The position numbers were made by a program, and so were the translations under genes. Shown here one piece after another: positions 36,581-45,832 of a stretch of 64,000 bases of DNA (position 1 is its first letter; each line of letters begins with the position of its first letter). The notes beneath the pieces are model-generated. The model did no database searches and was not told the DNA's origin. It saw only the letters and a program-made list of their open reading frames with translations. This DNA is from Methylobacterium sp. Leaf112 (GTDB lineage: Bacteria > Pseudomonadota > Alphaproteobacteria > Rhizobiales > Beijerinckiaceae). The DNA is taken from NCBI RefSeq assembly GCF_001423295.1, contig NZ_LMNG01000032.1, positions 62,001 to 126,000 on the forward strand, in the 5' to 3' direction.

Positions 36581-37801
36581 TCAGCGCGCCGGCCGGGTGG
36601 AGCCGGTGGCGTCCGGGGCGGCGGGCTTGAAGCTCCAGAGGTCCGTCGGCAAGGCCGCCGGCGCGTCGGGCTTGTAGAAGGCCGAATCCTGGATGCGCGA
36701 GGTGGTGACGTAGAGAGTTCCGTCCGGGCCCTCCGCGAAGGTGTCGGGCCAGCGCAGGCGCGTGTCCTTGATCAGGGTGGCGGTCGCGCCGCCCTTGGCG
36801 GAAAGGTCGCGTACCTTGATGGAATCGTCCTGGGGCGAGGTGATGTACATCCGCCCATTCGTCCGGGAAATGATCAGCCCGTCCGCCGGGCCGTTCTCGC
36901 CCACGGTCTCGATCTTGCCCGAGAGGCTCTTGTCGGCGAGCGCCGTCGGCATCAGGGCCGTGGTGACGCCCTCCGCCAGGGCCTCCGTCGGCAGGCTGTA
37001 GAGGGTCTTGCCCTTGATCGCCTGCCAATAGAGGGTCCGGCCGTCGGGCGAGAGGGCGATGCCGTCGGCCGCGAACTCGACGCCGCGCCCGTCCGGCCGG
37101 CGCAGGGGCTTGCCGTCGTAGGTCACGGTCACGCCCTCGTCCGCTTGCGTCGAGAGATCGCCGTCGAGGACGCGGCGGGCCTTGCCGCTGGCGAGGTCCA
37201 CCACCACGAGGGCGCCCTTGGCCCCCGAATCCGTGAGGTAGGCGGTCCTGCCATCGGGCGAGAAGCGCACGTCGTTGAGATAGGAGCCCTGCGGCGCCAC
37301 CGTCTCGTCGAACGCGATGGTGCGGGCCGGCTGGTTCGTCCGGAGGTCGATCTCGACGAGCTTCGCGCCGCCCGGCACCAGGGCGCCCATGGCGGGGGCG
37401 GCGGGATCGAGGACCCAGAGGTTGCCGTCCGGGCTCGCGACCACACTCTGCACGCAGACCCAATGATCCTTGGCCGAGACCTCGTCCTTCTTCGCGTTGC
37501 GCCAGGAATTCCAGGCGGCATCGGGGAACGGCACCACCTTGCCGTCCTTCACCTCGGCGACGGACACCTCGGTGTCCTCGGTCCATCGCGGAAAATTGAC
37601 GAAGATCCGGCCGTCCTTCGACACGGTGACGCCGGTGACCTGATGCTCGAAGCTCGCGACCTTCGTCAGCGCATCTCCGGCCGGCACGTTGCCGGTCGGC
37701 GTGCCCCCGGGGGCCGGTTGCGCGCGGGCGGGAGATCCGCCCAGAGCCGTACCGACGGCGAGGGCGGTCAGGAGAGAAGTAGCGGTCGTGTGTCGGGTCA
37801 T
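36581..37801 (-). CDS. MRJP/yellow-family beta-propeller protein, exported
   Basis: A 406-residue protein with a Sec-type signal peptide (cleavage near ARAQ, residue 27). Propeller blocks are VTVSKDGRIFVNFPRW, DGNLWVLDPAAP, LNDVRFSPDGRTAYLTDSG and DGIALSPDGRTLYWQA. It is related to the gene at 34317 but carries more of the classical yellow-family pattern. The substrate is unknown. It is the first gene of the three-gene minus-strand cluster. Upstream, 37802-38370 (569 bp) holds no gene I can support; its right half is notably lower in GC and should contain the chemoreceptor promoter. Confidence 0.8.
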   Translation of the reverse strand: MTRHTTATSLLTALAVGTALGGSPARAQPAPGGTPTGNVPAGDALTKVASFEHQVTGVTVSKDGRIFVNFPRWTEDTEVSVAEVKDGKVVPFPDAAWNSWRNAKKDEVSAKDHWVCVQSVVASPDGNLWVLDPAAPAMGALVPGGAKLVEIDLRTNQPARTIAFDETVAPQGSYLNDVRFSPDGRTAYLTDSGAKGALVVVDLASGKARRVLDGDLSTQADEGVTVTYDGKPLRRPDGRGVEFAADGIALSPDGRTLYWQAIKGKTLYSLPTEALAEGVTTALMPTALADKSLSGKIETVGENGPADGLIISRTNGRMYITSPQDDSIKVRDLSAKGGATATLIKDTRLRWPDTFAEGPDGTLYVTTSRIQDSAFYKPDAPAALPTDLWSFKPAAPDATGSTRPAR

Positions 37802-38370
37802 TGCGATCTCACGGGGCGGAAAGGCTCGGGATTCGTGACGACAACGCACGCACCCGCGGCCAAGCTTCATCCCGGCCGAAACCTCGTCCCGTCCGCTCGT
37901 CTGGGGTGCAGCGAACGGGCGCCGGATGTCGCGTCCGTCTGGTGTCGAGGGATCGCCGAGGACGGCGACGGATCTCGCCGGGTCGGCGTTGGTAGTCGAT
38001 GGTCCTTCGCCGCGAGGCCTTGCCAGAAGCCAAGGACCACTTCGGCGAAGAGGCTAACGGTCCGGACCGCGACACGGGCCGACCGAGCGGATCTACTGTG
38101 CTTTCGACCTGTATCTGGGAATGGATGCGCTGCCGTCCGGCTTGGCCGACTATGTTCCGCTATCATTTGATCTTATCTCAGGATAACCCAAACTCTTATT
38201 TGAAGATCATCGGATAACGTATTCGTGATCAATAATTCGCATGGCAGGCGAGTGTCTGCGACGATCAGACATTGGAAAATGTCTTTGGCGATTGAGGGAT
38301 TATTAAGCGCAACTTGCCATACGGGTCCTGCACGCGCTGGGGGTATTCCAGCCCAGAGGGAGAAACCGAG

Positions 38371-39840
38371 ATGTTTGATTCCGGCAGTCGCGCCACGCTC
38401 GATGCGATCGATCGTTCGCAGGCGCGGATCGAGTTCGATCTGAAGGGTGCGGTGCTGGACGCGAACGGGCTGTTCCTCGACCTGCTCGAATATCCCCTCG
38501 CCGAGGTCCGGGGCCGGCATCATAGCCTGTTCGTCTCGGCCCAGGAGCGGGAGAGCCCGGCCTACGAGGCGTTCTGGGCGGCCCTGCGTGCCGGTCAGTT
38601 CCAGGCGCGCGAATTCATGCGGACCACGAAGAGCGGTCGCGAGATCTGGATCCAGGCGTCCTACAATCCGGTCCTGAACCGGGCCGGCAAGGTGGTGAAG
38701 GTGGTCAAGATCGCCACCGACATCACGGCCCAGAAGCAGCGCATCGCTTCCTACGAGGGGCAGATCGCGGCGATCAACCGCTCGCAGGCCGTGATCCACT
38801 TCACCCCCGACGGGGTGGTCACCGACGCCAACGCGAACTTCCTTGATGCCCTCGGCTACCGCCTCGACGAGATCAAGGGGCGCCACCACAGCCTGTTCGT
38901 CTCCCCCGAGGAGCGCGACGGTCCGGCCTATGCCGGGTTCTGGCGCAGCCTGGCCGGGGGCGAGGCCCATTCGGGCGAATTCCGCCGGTTCGCCAAGGGC
39001 GGCCGCGAGGTCTGGATCCACGGGGCCTACAATCCGATCCTGGGGGCCGACGGCAAACCTTACGCGGTGGTGAAGTTCGCCAACGACGTCACGGCCCAGG
39101 TGAACGATCGCAACCGCCGCCGCGACGGCCAGCGCCTCATCGACAACGACCTCGCCCTCATCACCGATGCGATCTCCGGCGTGAGCCGTCAGGCGGCATC
39201 CACGGCCGAGGCCGCGGCCCAGACCTCCGGCAACGTCCAGGCCGTGGCGGCCGGCGCCGAGGAGTTCTCGTCCTCCATCGAGGAGCTGAGCCGGCACGCC
39301 GTCGAGGCCAAGGGCGCGGCCGACGAGGCCGTGGCCCGGGCGGGCGAGGCCGGGACCATCATCTCCGGGCTCACCGCCTCGGCCGAGAAGATCGGCGAGG
39401 TCGTCACGGTGATCCGCTCCATCGCCGACCAGACCAACCTGCTGGCGTTGAACGCCACCATCGAGGCGGCGCGGGCCGGCGAGGCGGGCCGGGGCTTCGC
39501 CGTCGTCGCCGCGGAGGTGAAGGCGCTGGCCAACCAGTCGTCCCGCGCCACGGAGGAGATCGGCACGCAGATCGCGGCGGTGCAGGCCTCGACGAACCGG
39601 GCCGTGCACGCCATCGAGGCCATCGGCCGGACCATCGGGCATCTCAGCGAGATCTCCCTCAGCGTTTCGTCGGCGGTGACGGAGCAGGCCGCGGTCACCC
39701 GCGACATGTCGGTGAACATGCAGAACGCGGCCCAGAGCGTCGAGCTCGTCCGCCAGACCATGGACGGCATCGCCCGGGCGGCCCACGACGTCGACGCCTC
39801 CGTCCAGGCGGTCAGCGGCGCGGCGCGCGCCCTGGCGTGA
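38371..39840 (+). CDS. methyl-accepting chemotaxis protein with two PAS domains, soluble
   Basis: A 489-residue chemoreceptor without membrane helices. Two PAS domains (about residues 15-115 and 137-235) share the LFVSxxERxxPAYxxFW signature and a following REIWIQASYNP-type strand, so they are recent duplicates. The PAC-like ends read KVVKIATDITAQKQ and VVKFANDVTAQVN. The MA signalling domain (about 250-489) has the conserved hairpin SIADQTNLLALNATIEAARAG. PAS domains of this type often bind FAD or heme for redox sensing. The ATG has GAGGGAGA upstream. It should act with CheA/CheW encoded elsewhere. Confidence 0.92.
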   Translation: MFDSGSRATLDAIDRSQARIEFDLKGAVLDANGLFLDLLEYPLAEVRGRHHSLFVSAQERESPAYEAFWAALRAGQFQAREFMRTTKSGREIWIQASYNPVLNRAGKVVKVVKIATDITAQKQRIASYEGQIAAINRSQAVIHFTPDGVVTDANANFLDALGYRLDEIKGRHHSLFVSPEERDGPAYAGFWRSLAGGEAHSGEFRRFAKGGREVWIHGAYNPILGADGKPYAVVKFANDVTAQVNDRNRRRDGQRLIDNDLALITDAISGVSRQAASTAEAAAQTSGNVQAVAAGAEEFSSSIEELSRHAVEAKGAADEAVARAGEAGTIISGLTASAEKIGEVVTVIRSIADQTNLLALNATIEAARAGEAGRGFAVVAAEVKALANQSSRATEEIGTQIAAVQASTNRAVHAIEAIGRTIGHLSEISLSVSSAVTEQAAVTRDMSVNMQNAAQSVELVRQTMDGIARAAHDVDASVQAVSGAARALA

Positions 39841-39882
39841 CGATCCGGAGCGGCAGCCCCTCCGGGTGCGCCGCCGCTCCGC

Positions 39883-40788
39883 TCACCCCAGATCCTGCAG
39901 GTGGCGCGCGGCGATGAGCGAGGCCGCCGTGCGGTTCTCGACGCCGAGCTTGGCGTAGATCCCCTCGAGGTGCTTCGTCACCGTGCGGGGGCTCAGGCCC
40001 AGGATCTCGCCGATGTCGCGGCTGGCCTTGCCGCGCGACAGCCACAGCAGCACCTCCGCCTCCCGCCCGGTCACGGGCAGGCGCGCGCGCAGGCGCTCGA
40101 TCCCGGCCTCCACGGGGTCGCGGGCGAGGCGCAGAAGGATCTCGTCGCCCGTGCCCCCGATGAAGCTCAGGGTGTGGGCGACGCCGTCGCGGTCCGTCAG
40201 GGTCAGGGGCGCCGAGACCGTTCCGGCGACGGAGCCCCGCAGCCAGTCCCGCCCCTGCGGCGGCAGGCCGCCCGCGCCCGGGTCGCCGAAGCCCGCGAGC
40301 AGGCGCGCCGCCTGGGGGGTCGACCACAGCACCGCCCCCTGCCCGTCCACCGCGAACAGGGTGCGGCCGGTGGTGTCGAGGGCCGCGCGCGCGCTCTGGG
40401 CCGCCCGGGCGCCCGCGAGGTGCACCCGGATGCGCGCCAGGATCTCGTCCGGCGCGATGGGCTTCGTCACGTAGTCGACGCCCCCCGCCTCCAGGCCCTT
40501 CACGATGTGCTCGGTCTCCGACAGGCCGGTCATGAAGATCACCGGTACATGGGCGAGGTGGCCCTTGGCCTTGAGGTGGCGGCAGGTCTCGAATCCGTCC
40601 ATGCCGGGCATCACCGCGTCGAGCAGGATGATGTCGGGGGTGATCTCGTCGACTAGCGCCAGGGCGAGGTCGCCCGCCACCGCCACGAGCACCGTGGCGC
40701 CCGAGCGCTCGATGGCGTCGGTGAGGAAGCTCAGGGTGTCGGGGGAATCGTCGACCACGAGGACGATGTCGCGCTGGGGCTCACGCAT
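39883..40788 (-). CDS. LuxR-type response regulator of amide locus
   Basis: A 301-residue regulator. The N-terminal receiver (residues 8-125) has VVDDS acidic residues, phosphoacceptor Asp in IILLDAVMPGMDG, FMTG and the Lys of YVTKP. A middle segment (about 130-220) looks PAS-like. The C-terminal LuxR/NarL helix-turn-helix reads LPVTGREAEVLLWLSRGKASRDIG and SPRTVTKHLEGIYAKLGV. It overlaps the upstream hybrid kinase gene by eight nt and should be its output. It most likely activates the divergent amide operon through the TGCGTATCGA sites. Confidence 0.9.
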   Translation of the reverse strand: MREPQRDIVLVVDDSPDTLSFLTDAIERSGATVLVAVAGDLALALVDEITPDIILLDAVMPGMDGFETCRHLKAKGHLAHVPVIFMTGLSETEHIVKGLEAGGVDYVTKPIAPDEILARIRVHLAGARAAQSARAALDTTGRTLFAVDGQGAVLWSTPQAARLLAGFGDPGAGGLPPQGRDWLRGSVAGTVSAPLTLTDRDGVAHTLSFIGGTGDEILLRLARDPVEAGIERLRARLPVTGREAEVLLWLSRGKASRDIGEILGLSPRTVTKHLEGIYAKLGVENRTAASLIAARHLQDLG

Positions 40789-43700
40789 GGCCTGCGGGCT
40801 CCGGCTCGGCCGCCGTCGCGGGCGTGTCTTCGTTCACTGACCCGTGCTGGGGCGCGGGCGCTTCCTGAGCAGCGGGCGCTTCCTGAGCAGCGGGCGTGTC
40901 CTGAGCCGCAGGCGCTTCCTGGGCCGCGGGCGTGTCCTGGGCCGCGGGCGCTTGCCGCAGTGCTTCGAGCACGCTCATGACGCGGCGCAGATCGTAGGCC
41001 GCCACGAGGCCGCGCATCCGCGCCAGGAACGCGGACGGCGGATCGGGCTCCTCCGCCATCCGCGCGAGCTTGGCCTCCAGGCCGCGGACGTGGCCGATCC
41101 GGGCGAGGCGCAGGAGATCCGCCACGGCGTCCGGCCGGGGCGGCGGGCCCGCTTCGTCCGCGGCGGCGGGCGGCGTGTCGGACGCGGGCGACGGGTCCGG
41201 CGCGCTCCAGGCGAGGCCGAGCAGACCGGTGACGATCTCCAGAAAATCGCGCAGGTCGAACGGCTTGGCGATGATGGCGTCGTGGGGCGCGTCGTGCCCG
41301 CGCGACGGGCTGATCTCGTGGACGTTGGCCGACATCATGGCGATCCGGGCGGTCTGGCCGGCCTCACGCAAGGCCCTGGCCAGGACCCAGCCGGTCATGC
41401 CCGGCATGGCGATGTCGAGGAGGAACAGATCGGGCGGATGCCGGGCGGCGAGGTCGAGGCAGGCGGGGCCGTCGGCGGCCTCGATCACGATGAGCCCGAG
41501 GGGTTCGAGGATGTCGCGCATGAGGCCGCGATGGGCGGCGTCGTCGTCGGCGACCAGGATGGTGCGGCGCGCACCCGTGTAGGTCCGCGGCACCGCGGAC
41601 GCCTGGGCCGCCAGCCGCACGGGTTTCGGCCGCGCCACGGAGGCGAGCATGAGGCGCAGGCGAAAGCAGGTGCCCTGCCCCACCGTGCTCTCCACGGTGA
41701 TCTCCCCGCCCATGATCTGGGCCAGCAGGTGCGCGATGGTGAGCCCGAGGCCGGTGCCCGGGGTGGTCAGCGCCGCCGCCATGGAGCCGCGCTCGAACGG
41801 CTCGAACACCCGCTGCAGATCGTCGGCCGGAATGCCGAGGCCGGTGTCGCGAATCGTGAACACCGCGATCTGGCTGCGATAGGCGAGGTCGAGGGCGACG
41901 TGTCCCTTCGGCGTGAACTTCACGGCGTTCGACAGGAGGTTGAGCAGGATCTGGCGCAGGCGCTTCTCGTCGGTGGCCACCACCACCGGCAGGGTGTCCG
42001 GCCGGGTGAAGCGGAACTCGAGGCCGGCGCCCTCGGCCTGGAGGCGGATCATGTCGCCGATCTGATCGAGGAACTCCGAGAGCCTGATTTCATCGCGATG
42101 AATCTGCAGGCGTCCCGCCTCCATGCGGGAGATGTCGAGGAGCCCGTCGATGAGCCCCGACAGGTGCTGGGCCGAGCGCCGGATCACCCGGATGCCGTTC
42201 TGGCGCGGCGCCGGGATGGAAGGATCGCCCTCCAGCAATTGCGCGTAGCCCAGCACCGCGTTCAGCGGCGTGCGCAGTTCGTGGCTGATGCCGACCACGT
42301 AGCGGCTTTTCGCGAGGTTCGCCGCCTCGGCCGCCTCCTTGGCCTGCTGGAGCTTCAGGTCGGTGATCTTATGGGCGGCGATCTCGGCTTGGTAGAGCCC
42401 GGTCTGGCGGGCGGTCTCCTCCAGGGCGACGTGGCGGCTCTCCTGGGCGAGCACGAACAGCCACGCGACGATGCCGAGGATCACGATGAGGATGAGGAAC
42501 ACGGAGGTGAGCGCGGCGGCCAGCATGTCCCGGTGCTCGGGGTGCTCCGAGACCGCGCCCGCATGGACGATGCCGAGGATCAGCGCTACGGCGCTGACCA
42601 GTGTGAGCATCAGGGCGAGGTAGCGCCCGAGCGGTGCGCCGATCCAGATCGCCGTGCGGGCCGGCAGGACGCGTGCGAGGACGCCCTGCGCCTGGGCATC
42701 GAGGCGACCGTGCGGCTTGCACAGGTCGCCGCAGCGGGCATCGAGGGAGCAGCACAGGGAGCAGATCGCCCCGCCATAGGCCGGGCACTCGGCCATGTCC
42801 TCGGGCTCGAACGGATGCTCGCACACCCGGCAGGTGATGGCGGCCGCACCGTTCCAGTCGGTTTTCGGGGTTCGCGCGAGGTAGTAGCGCCCGCCCGTGC
42901 CCCACGCGATGGCGGGGGCGGCGGCGAAGGCGACGACGAGGGCCAGCATCGGGCCGAACGGCGTGAGCGTGACGCCGAGCCAGCCGAGATGCGCGGCGAA
43001 GCCAGCGCCCATGGACAGGGCCATGGCACCCGTGCCGACGGGGTTGATGGCGTAGAGGTGCGCCCGCTTGAACTCGATGCCGGGGGGCGACAGGCCCAGC
43101 GGCTTGTTCACCGCGAGATCGGCGCTGAGCGCCCCGACCCAGGCCGAGACCACCACCGCGTAGAGGCTGAGGGTGCTGGCCAGGGTCTTGTCGATGCCGA
43201 GTTCCATGAGCAGGAGCGCGATGGCGACGTTGAACACCAGCCAGACCACGCGCCCCGGATGGCTGTGGGTGAGGCGGGAGAAGAAGTTCGACCACGCGAT
43301 GGAGCCCGCATAGGCGTTGGTGACGTTGATCTTGATCTGCGAGACCACGACGAACACGGTCATCAGGGCGATGGCCCAGGGGCCCGGCGCGACCACGTAG
43401 CCGAAGGCGATCGTGTACATCTGCGTCGGTTCCGCCGCCCGGTCGGCCGGCACACCGTGGCGCAGGGCCAGGATGGCGAGGAACGAGCCGAGCAGGATCT
43501 TGAGGAAGCCCGGGACGATCCAGCCCGCCCCCGCACCGAGCACGGCGGCCCACCAGCGGCGCTTCCCGCCGGGTTCCATCGCGGGGACGAATCGCAAAAA
43601 GTCGACCTGCTCGCCGACCTGCGCCAGGAGGGCGAGCAGGATGCCGGTGGCGAGGCCGAATCGGGCGAGATCGAACCCGCCGGCACCGGTTTCCCCGGCA

Positions 43701-44320
43701 TGGCCGAGCCACTCGCCCACGGGCGCCCCGCCCTGCCAGACGATGCAGGCGAGCGGCAGCAGGTTGAGGACGATCCACAGGGGCTGGGTCCAGATCTGGA
43801 ACCGGCTGATGAGGGTGATGCCGTAGATCACCAGCGGAATCACCGCCACCGCGCTGACGAGGTAGCCCAGCGCCAGGGGCAGGCCGAAGCACAGTTGCAG
43901 GGCCATCGCCATGATCGCCGCCTCGATGGCGAAGAACAGGAACGTGAAGCTCGCATAGACCAGCGAGGTCACCGTCGAGCCGATATAGCCGAAGCCCGCG
44001 CCCCGGGTGAGGAGGTCGATGTCCACGCCGTAGCGGGCCGCGTAGGCGCAGATCGGCACGGCGGTGGCGAAGATGATGAGCGCCACCACCACGAGGGCCG
44101 CGAGGGTGTTGGTGAAGCCGAGGGCGAGCACCAGGGTGCCGCCGATGGCCTCCAGCGCCAGGAACGACACGGAGCCGAGCGCCGTCTGCGCCACCCGCAG
44201 GCCAGACCAGCGCCGCGCCGCCTTGGCGGTAAAGCGCAGGGCGTAGTCCTCCAGCGTCTCGTCGGCGACGAAGCGGTTGTAGTCGCGCCGGATCGGCAGG
44301 ATGCGCTGGTGCTGGGGCAT
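40781..44320 (-). CDS. hybrid histidine kinase fused to an NCS1 transporter domain
   Basis: A 1179-residue fusion sensor. Residues 1-475 are an NCS1 (cytosine-purine permease type) transporter with about twelve helices and the N-terminal PIRRDYNRFVADETLEDYAL motif. Residues 497-535 hold seven or eight cysteines (CRVCEHPF, CSLCC, CGDLC), probably a metal-binding module. Two more helices follow, then a coiled linker, a HisKA domain with the phosphoacceptor His near residue 679 (SHELRTPLNAVLGY), an HATPase domain, and a receiver with Asp near 967 (LFLLDIAMPGMTG). The C-terminus has an 18-bp repeat. Known analogues (CbrA in Pseudomonas) use a transporter-like sensor. It sits divergent from the amide uptake operon. 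Confidence 0.9.
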   Translation of the reverse strand: MPQHQRILPIRRDYNRFVADETLEDYALRFTAKAARRWSGLRVAQTALGSVSFLALEAIGGTLVLALGFTNTLAALVVVALIIFATAVPICAYAARYGVDIDLLTRGAGFGYIGSTVTSLVYASFTFLFFAIEAAIMAMALQLCFGLPLALGYLVSAVAVIPLVIYGITLISRFQIWTQPLWIVLNLLPLACIVWQGGAPVGEWLGHAGETGAGGFDLARFGLATGILLALLAQVGEQVDFLRFVPAMEPGGKRRWWAAVLGAGAGWIVPGFLKILLGSFLAILALRHGVPADRAAEPTQMYTIAFGYVVAPGPWAIALMTVFVVVSQIKINVTNAYAGSIAWSNFFSRLTHSHPGRVVWLVFNVAIALLLMELGIDKTLASTLSLYAVVVSAWVGALSADLAVNKPLGLSPPGIEFKRAHLYAINPVGTGAMALSMGAGFAAHLGWLGVTLTPFGPMLALVVAFAAAPAIAWGTGGRYYLARTPKTDWNGAAAITCRVCEHPFEPEDMAECPAYGGAICSLCCSLDARCGDLCKPHGRLDAQAQGVLARVLPARTAIWIGAPLGRYLALMLTLVSAVALILGIVHAGAVSEHPEHRDMLAAALTSVFLILIVILGIVAWLFVLAQESRHVALEETARQTGLYQAEIAAHKITDLKLQQAKEAAEAANLAKSRYVVGISHELRTPLNAVLGYAQLLEGDPSIPAPRQNGIRVIRRSAQHLSGLIDGLLDISRMEAGRLQIHRDEIRLSEFLDQIGDMIRLQAEGAGLEFRFTRPDTLPVVVATDEKRLRQILLNLLSNAVKFTPKGHVALDLAYRSQIAVFTIRDTGLGIPADDLQRVFEPFERGSMAAALTTPGTGLGLTIAHLLAQIMGGEITVESTVGQGTCFRLRLMLASVARPKPVRLAAQASAVPRTYTGARRTILVADDDAAHRGLMRDILEPLGLIVIEAADGPACLDLAARHPPDLFLLDIAMPGMTGWVLARALREAGQTARIAMMSANVHEISPSRGHDAPHDAIIAKPFDLRDFLEIVTGLLGLAWSAPDPSPASDTPPAAADEAGPPPRPDAVADLLRLARIGHVRGLEAKLARMAEEPDPPSAFLARMRGLVAAYDLRRVMSVLEALRQAPAAQDTPAAQEAPAAQDTPAAQEAPAAQEAPAPQHGSVNEDTPATAAEPEPAGHA
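40851..40958 (-). repeat. 18-bp tandem repeat, six units, coding
   Basis: About six 18-bp units (type gcgggcgcttcctgagca, alternating with gcgggcgtgtcctgagcc) encode AAQEAP and AAQDTP alternately near the kinase C-terminus. The repeat follows the last recognisable helical segment and precedes only 20 residues. Confidence 0.88.
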
Positions 44321-44452
44321 GGGTCGGCACGAGGGTAGCACGCGCGGACCCTGTTCCCGAGGCGGGGTGAGCCGCATCGCTTGGCTTCGATTCGCGCGTG
44401 CGTTCGATGCGCGAAAAGGCCGTTACGATGGGCCTCCTCGCGGGCCCGCTCC

Positions 44453-44510
44453 ATACGCAAGACTGCGTATCGACCGCACCGCACCATGCGGCCTAGCCTT
44501 TGCGTATCGA
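44453..44510. promoter_or_regulatory. candidate operator, TGCGTATCGA repeats
   Basis: ATACGCA-agac-TGCGTAT (44453-44470) is a perfect 7-bp inverted repeat. The right half belongs to a ten-base direct repeat TGCGTATCGA found at 44464-44473 and 44501-44510, 37 bp apart. These lie in the 242-bp divergent region between the transporter-kinase gene and fmdD, 53 and 90 bp upstream of the fmdD ATG. They are the best candidates for binding by the LuxR-type regulator; this is inferred from position and symmetry. Confidence 0.55.
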
Positions 44511-44562
44511 TCCACGGCCCTTTCGACGGGCCGGGCGACGACGATCAAGGATTTTGGGCACG

Positions 44563-45822
44563 ATGGCAGAGAGCAAGGGCAACGGCCTGCAATCGGCGCT
44601 GCGGCGCAGGCTTCTCATGGGTCTCGCCGGCGTGCCGGCCATCGCGCTGATGCCCCGGATGGCGTTCGCGGCGGGCCCGGCGACGGCCACCGTGAACACC
44701 ACCGGCCTCGCGGTGACCGACACCGAGGTCACGGTCGGCATCCTGCATTCCGCCACCGGCACCATGGCGATCTCCGAGACCGGCTCGATCCAGGCCGAGA
44801 AGCTCGCCATCGCGCAGATCAACGAGGCCGGCGGCGTGCTCGGCCGCAAGATCAAGATCATCCAGGAGGACGGCGCCTCCGACTGGCCGACCTTCGCGGA
44901 GAAGGCGAAGAAACTGCTGGTCAACGACCATTGCGCCGCCGTGATGGGCTGCTGGACCTCGGCCTCGCGCAAGGCGGCGCTGCCGGTGTTCGAGCAGTAC
45001 AACGGCCTGCTGTACTACCCGACCTTCTACGAGGGCCTGGAGCAGTCGAAGAACGTCATCTACACCGGCCAGGAGGCCACGCAGCAGATCCTCGAATCGC
45101 TGAACTGGGTCGCCAAGGAGAAGGGCGCCAAGACGTACTTCTTCATCGGCTCCGATTATATCTGGCCCCGCACCTCGAACAAGATCGCCCGCAAGCACAT
45201 CGAGAACGTGTTGAAGACTAAGGTCGTGGGTGAGGAATATTTCCCGCTCGGTCACACGCAGTTCAACTCGGTGATCAACAAGCTGAAGCTCACCAAGCCC
45301 GACGTGATCTTCACCGACGTCGTCGGCGGTTCGAACGTGGCGTTCTACAAGCAGCTCAAGGCGGCCGGCATCGACCTGTCGAAGCAGACCCTGCTGACCA
45401 TCTCGGTGACCGAGGACGAGATCGACGGCATCGGTGGCGACAACATCGCCGGGGCCTATTCCTGCATGAAGTACTTCCAGTCGCTCAAGAACCCCAACAA
45501 CGAGAAGTTCGTCGCGGCCTTCCACAAGATGTGGGGCGAGAAGACCGTCATCGGCGACGTGACCCAGGCCGCCTATCTCGGACCGTTCCTGTGGAAGATG
45601 GCGGTGGAGAAGGCCGGGTCATTCGACGTCGACAAGGTGGCGGCCGCCTCCGCCGACATCGAGTTCAAGGAAGCCCCCGAGGGCTACGTCAAGATCCACC
45701 CCAACCATCACCTCTGGTCCAAGACCCGCGTCGCCAAGGCGCTGCCGAACGGCCAGTTCGAGGTGGTCTACGAGAGCAAGGACCTCATCGAGCCGAACCC
45801 CTTCCCCAAGGGCTACCAGTAG
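44563..45822 (+). CDS. fmdD: urea/short-chain-amide ABC transporter substrate-binding protein
   Basis: A 419-residue periplasmic binding protein of the UrtA/FmdD group. The N-terminus contains a twin-arginine-like patch (LRRRLLMGLAGVPAIAL) and an AFAAG cleavage region. The Leu/Ile/Val-type fold begins VTVGILHSATGTMAISETG and contains the family block CWTSASRKAALPVFEQ. It starts the operon binding protein, permease, permease, ATPase, ATPase, formamidase, FmdB, amidase. In Methylophilus the matching FmdD binds formamide or urea. Formamide or another small amide is the likely ligand here. Confidence 0.9.
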   Translation: MAESKGNGLQSALRRRLLMGLAGVPAIALMPRMAFAAGPATATVNTTGLAVTDTEVTVGILHSATGTMAISETGSIQAEKLAIAQINEAGGVLGRKIKIIQEDGASDWPTFAEKAKKLLVNDHCAAVMGCWTSASRKAALPVFEQYNGLLYYPTFYEGLEQSKNVIYTGQEATQQILESLNWVAKEKGAKTYFFIGSDYIWPRTSNKIARKHIENVLKTKVVGEEYFPLGHTQFNSVINKLKLTKPDVIFTDVVGGSNVAFYKQLKAAGIDLSKQTLLTISVTEDEIDGIGGDNIAGAYSCMKYFQSLKNPNNEKFVAAFHKMWGEKTVIGDVTQAAYLGPFLWKMAVEKAGSFDVDKVAAASADIEFKEAPEGYVKIHPNHHLWSKTRVAKALPNGQFEVVYESKDLIEPNPFPKGYQ

Positions 45823-45832
45823 GACCGCTCTC

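Noticed and set aside
37801..38217. Small frames between the beta-propeller and chemoreceptor genes
   Set aside because: Short, Arg-rich, overlapping on both strands and without ribosome binding sites or family patterns.
40844..44338. 1164-residue plus-strand open frame
   Set aside because: Antisense to the transporter-kinase gene, whose motifs are complete; the shadow has no recognisable domain.
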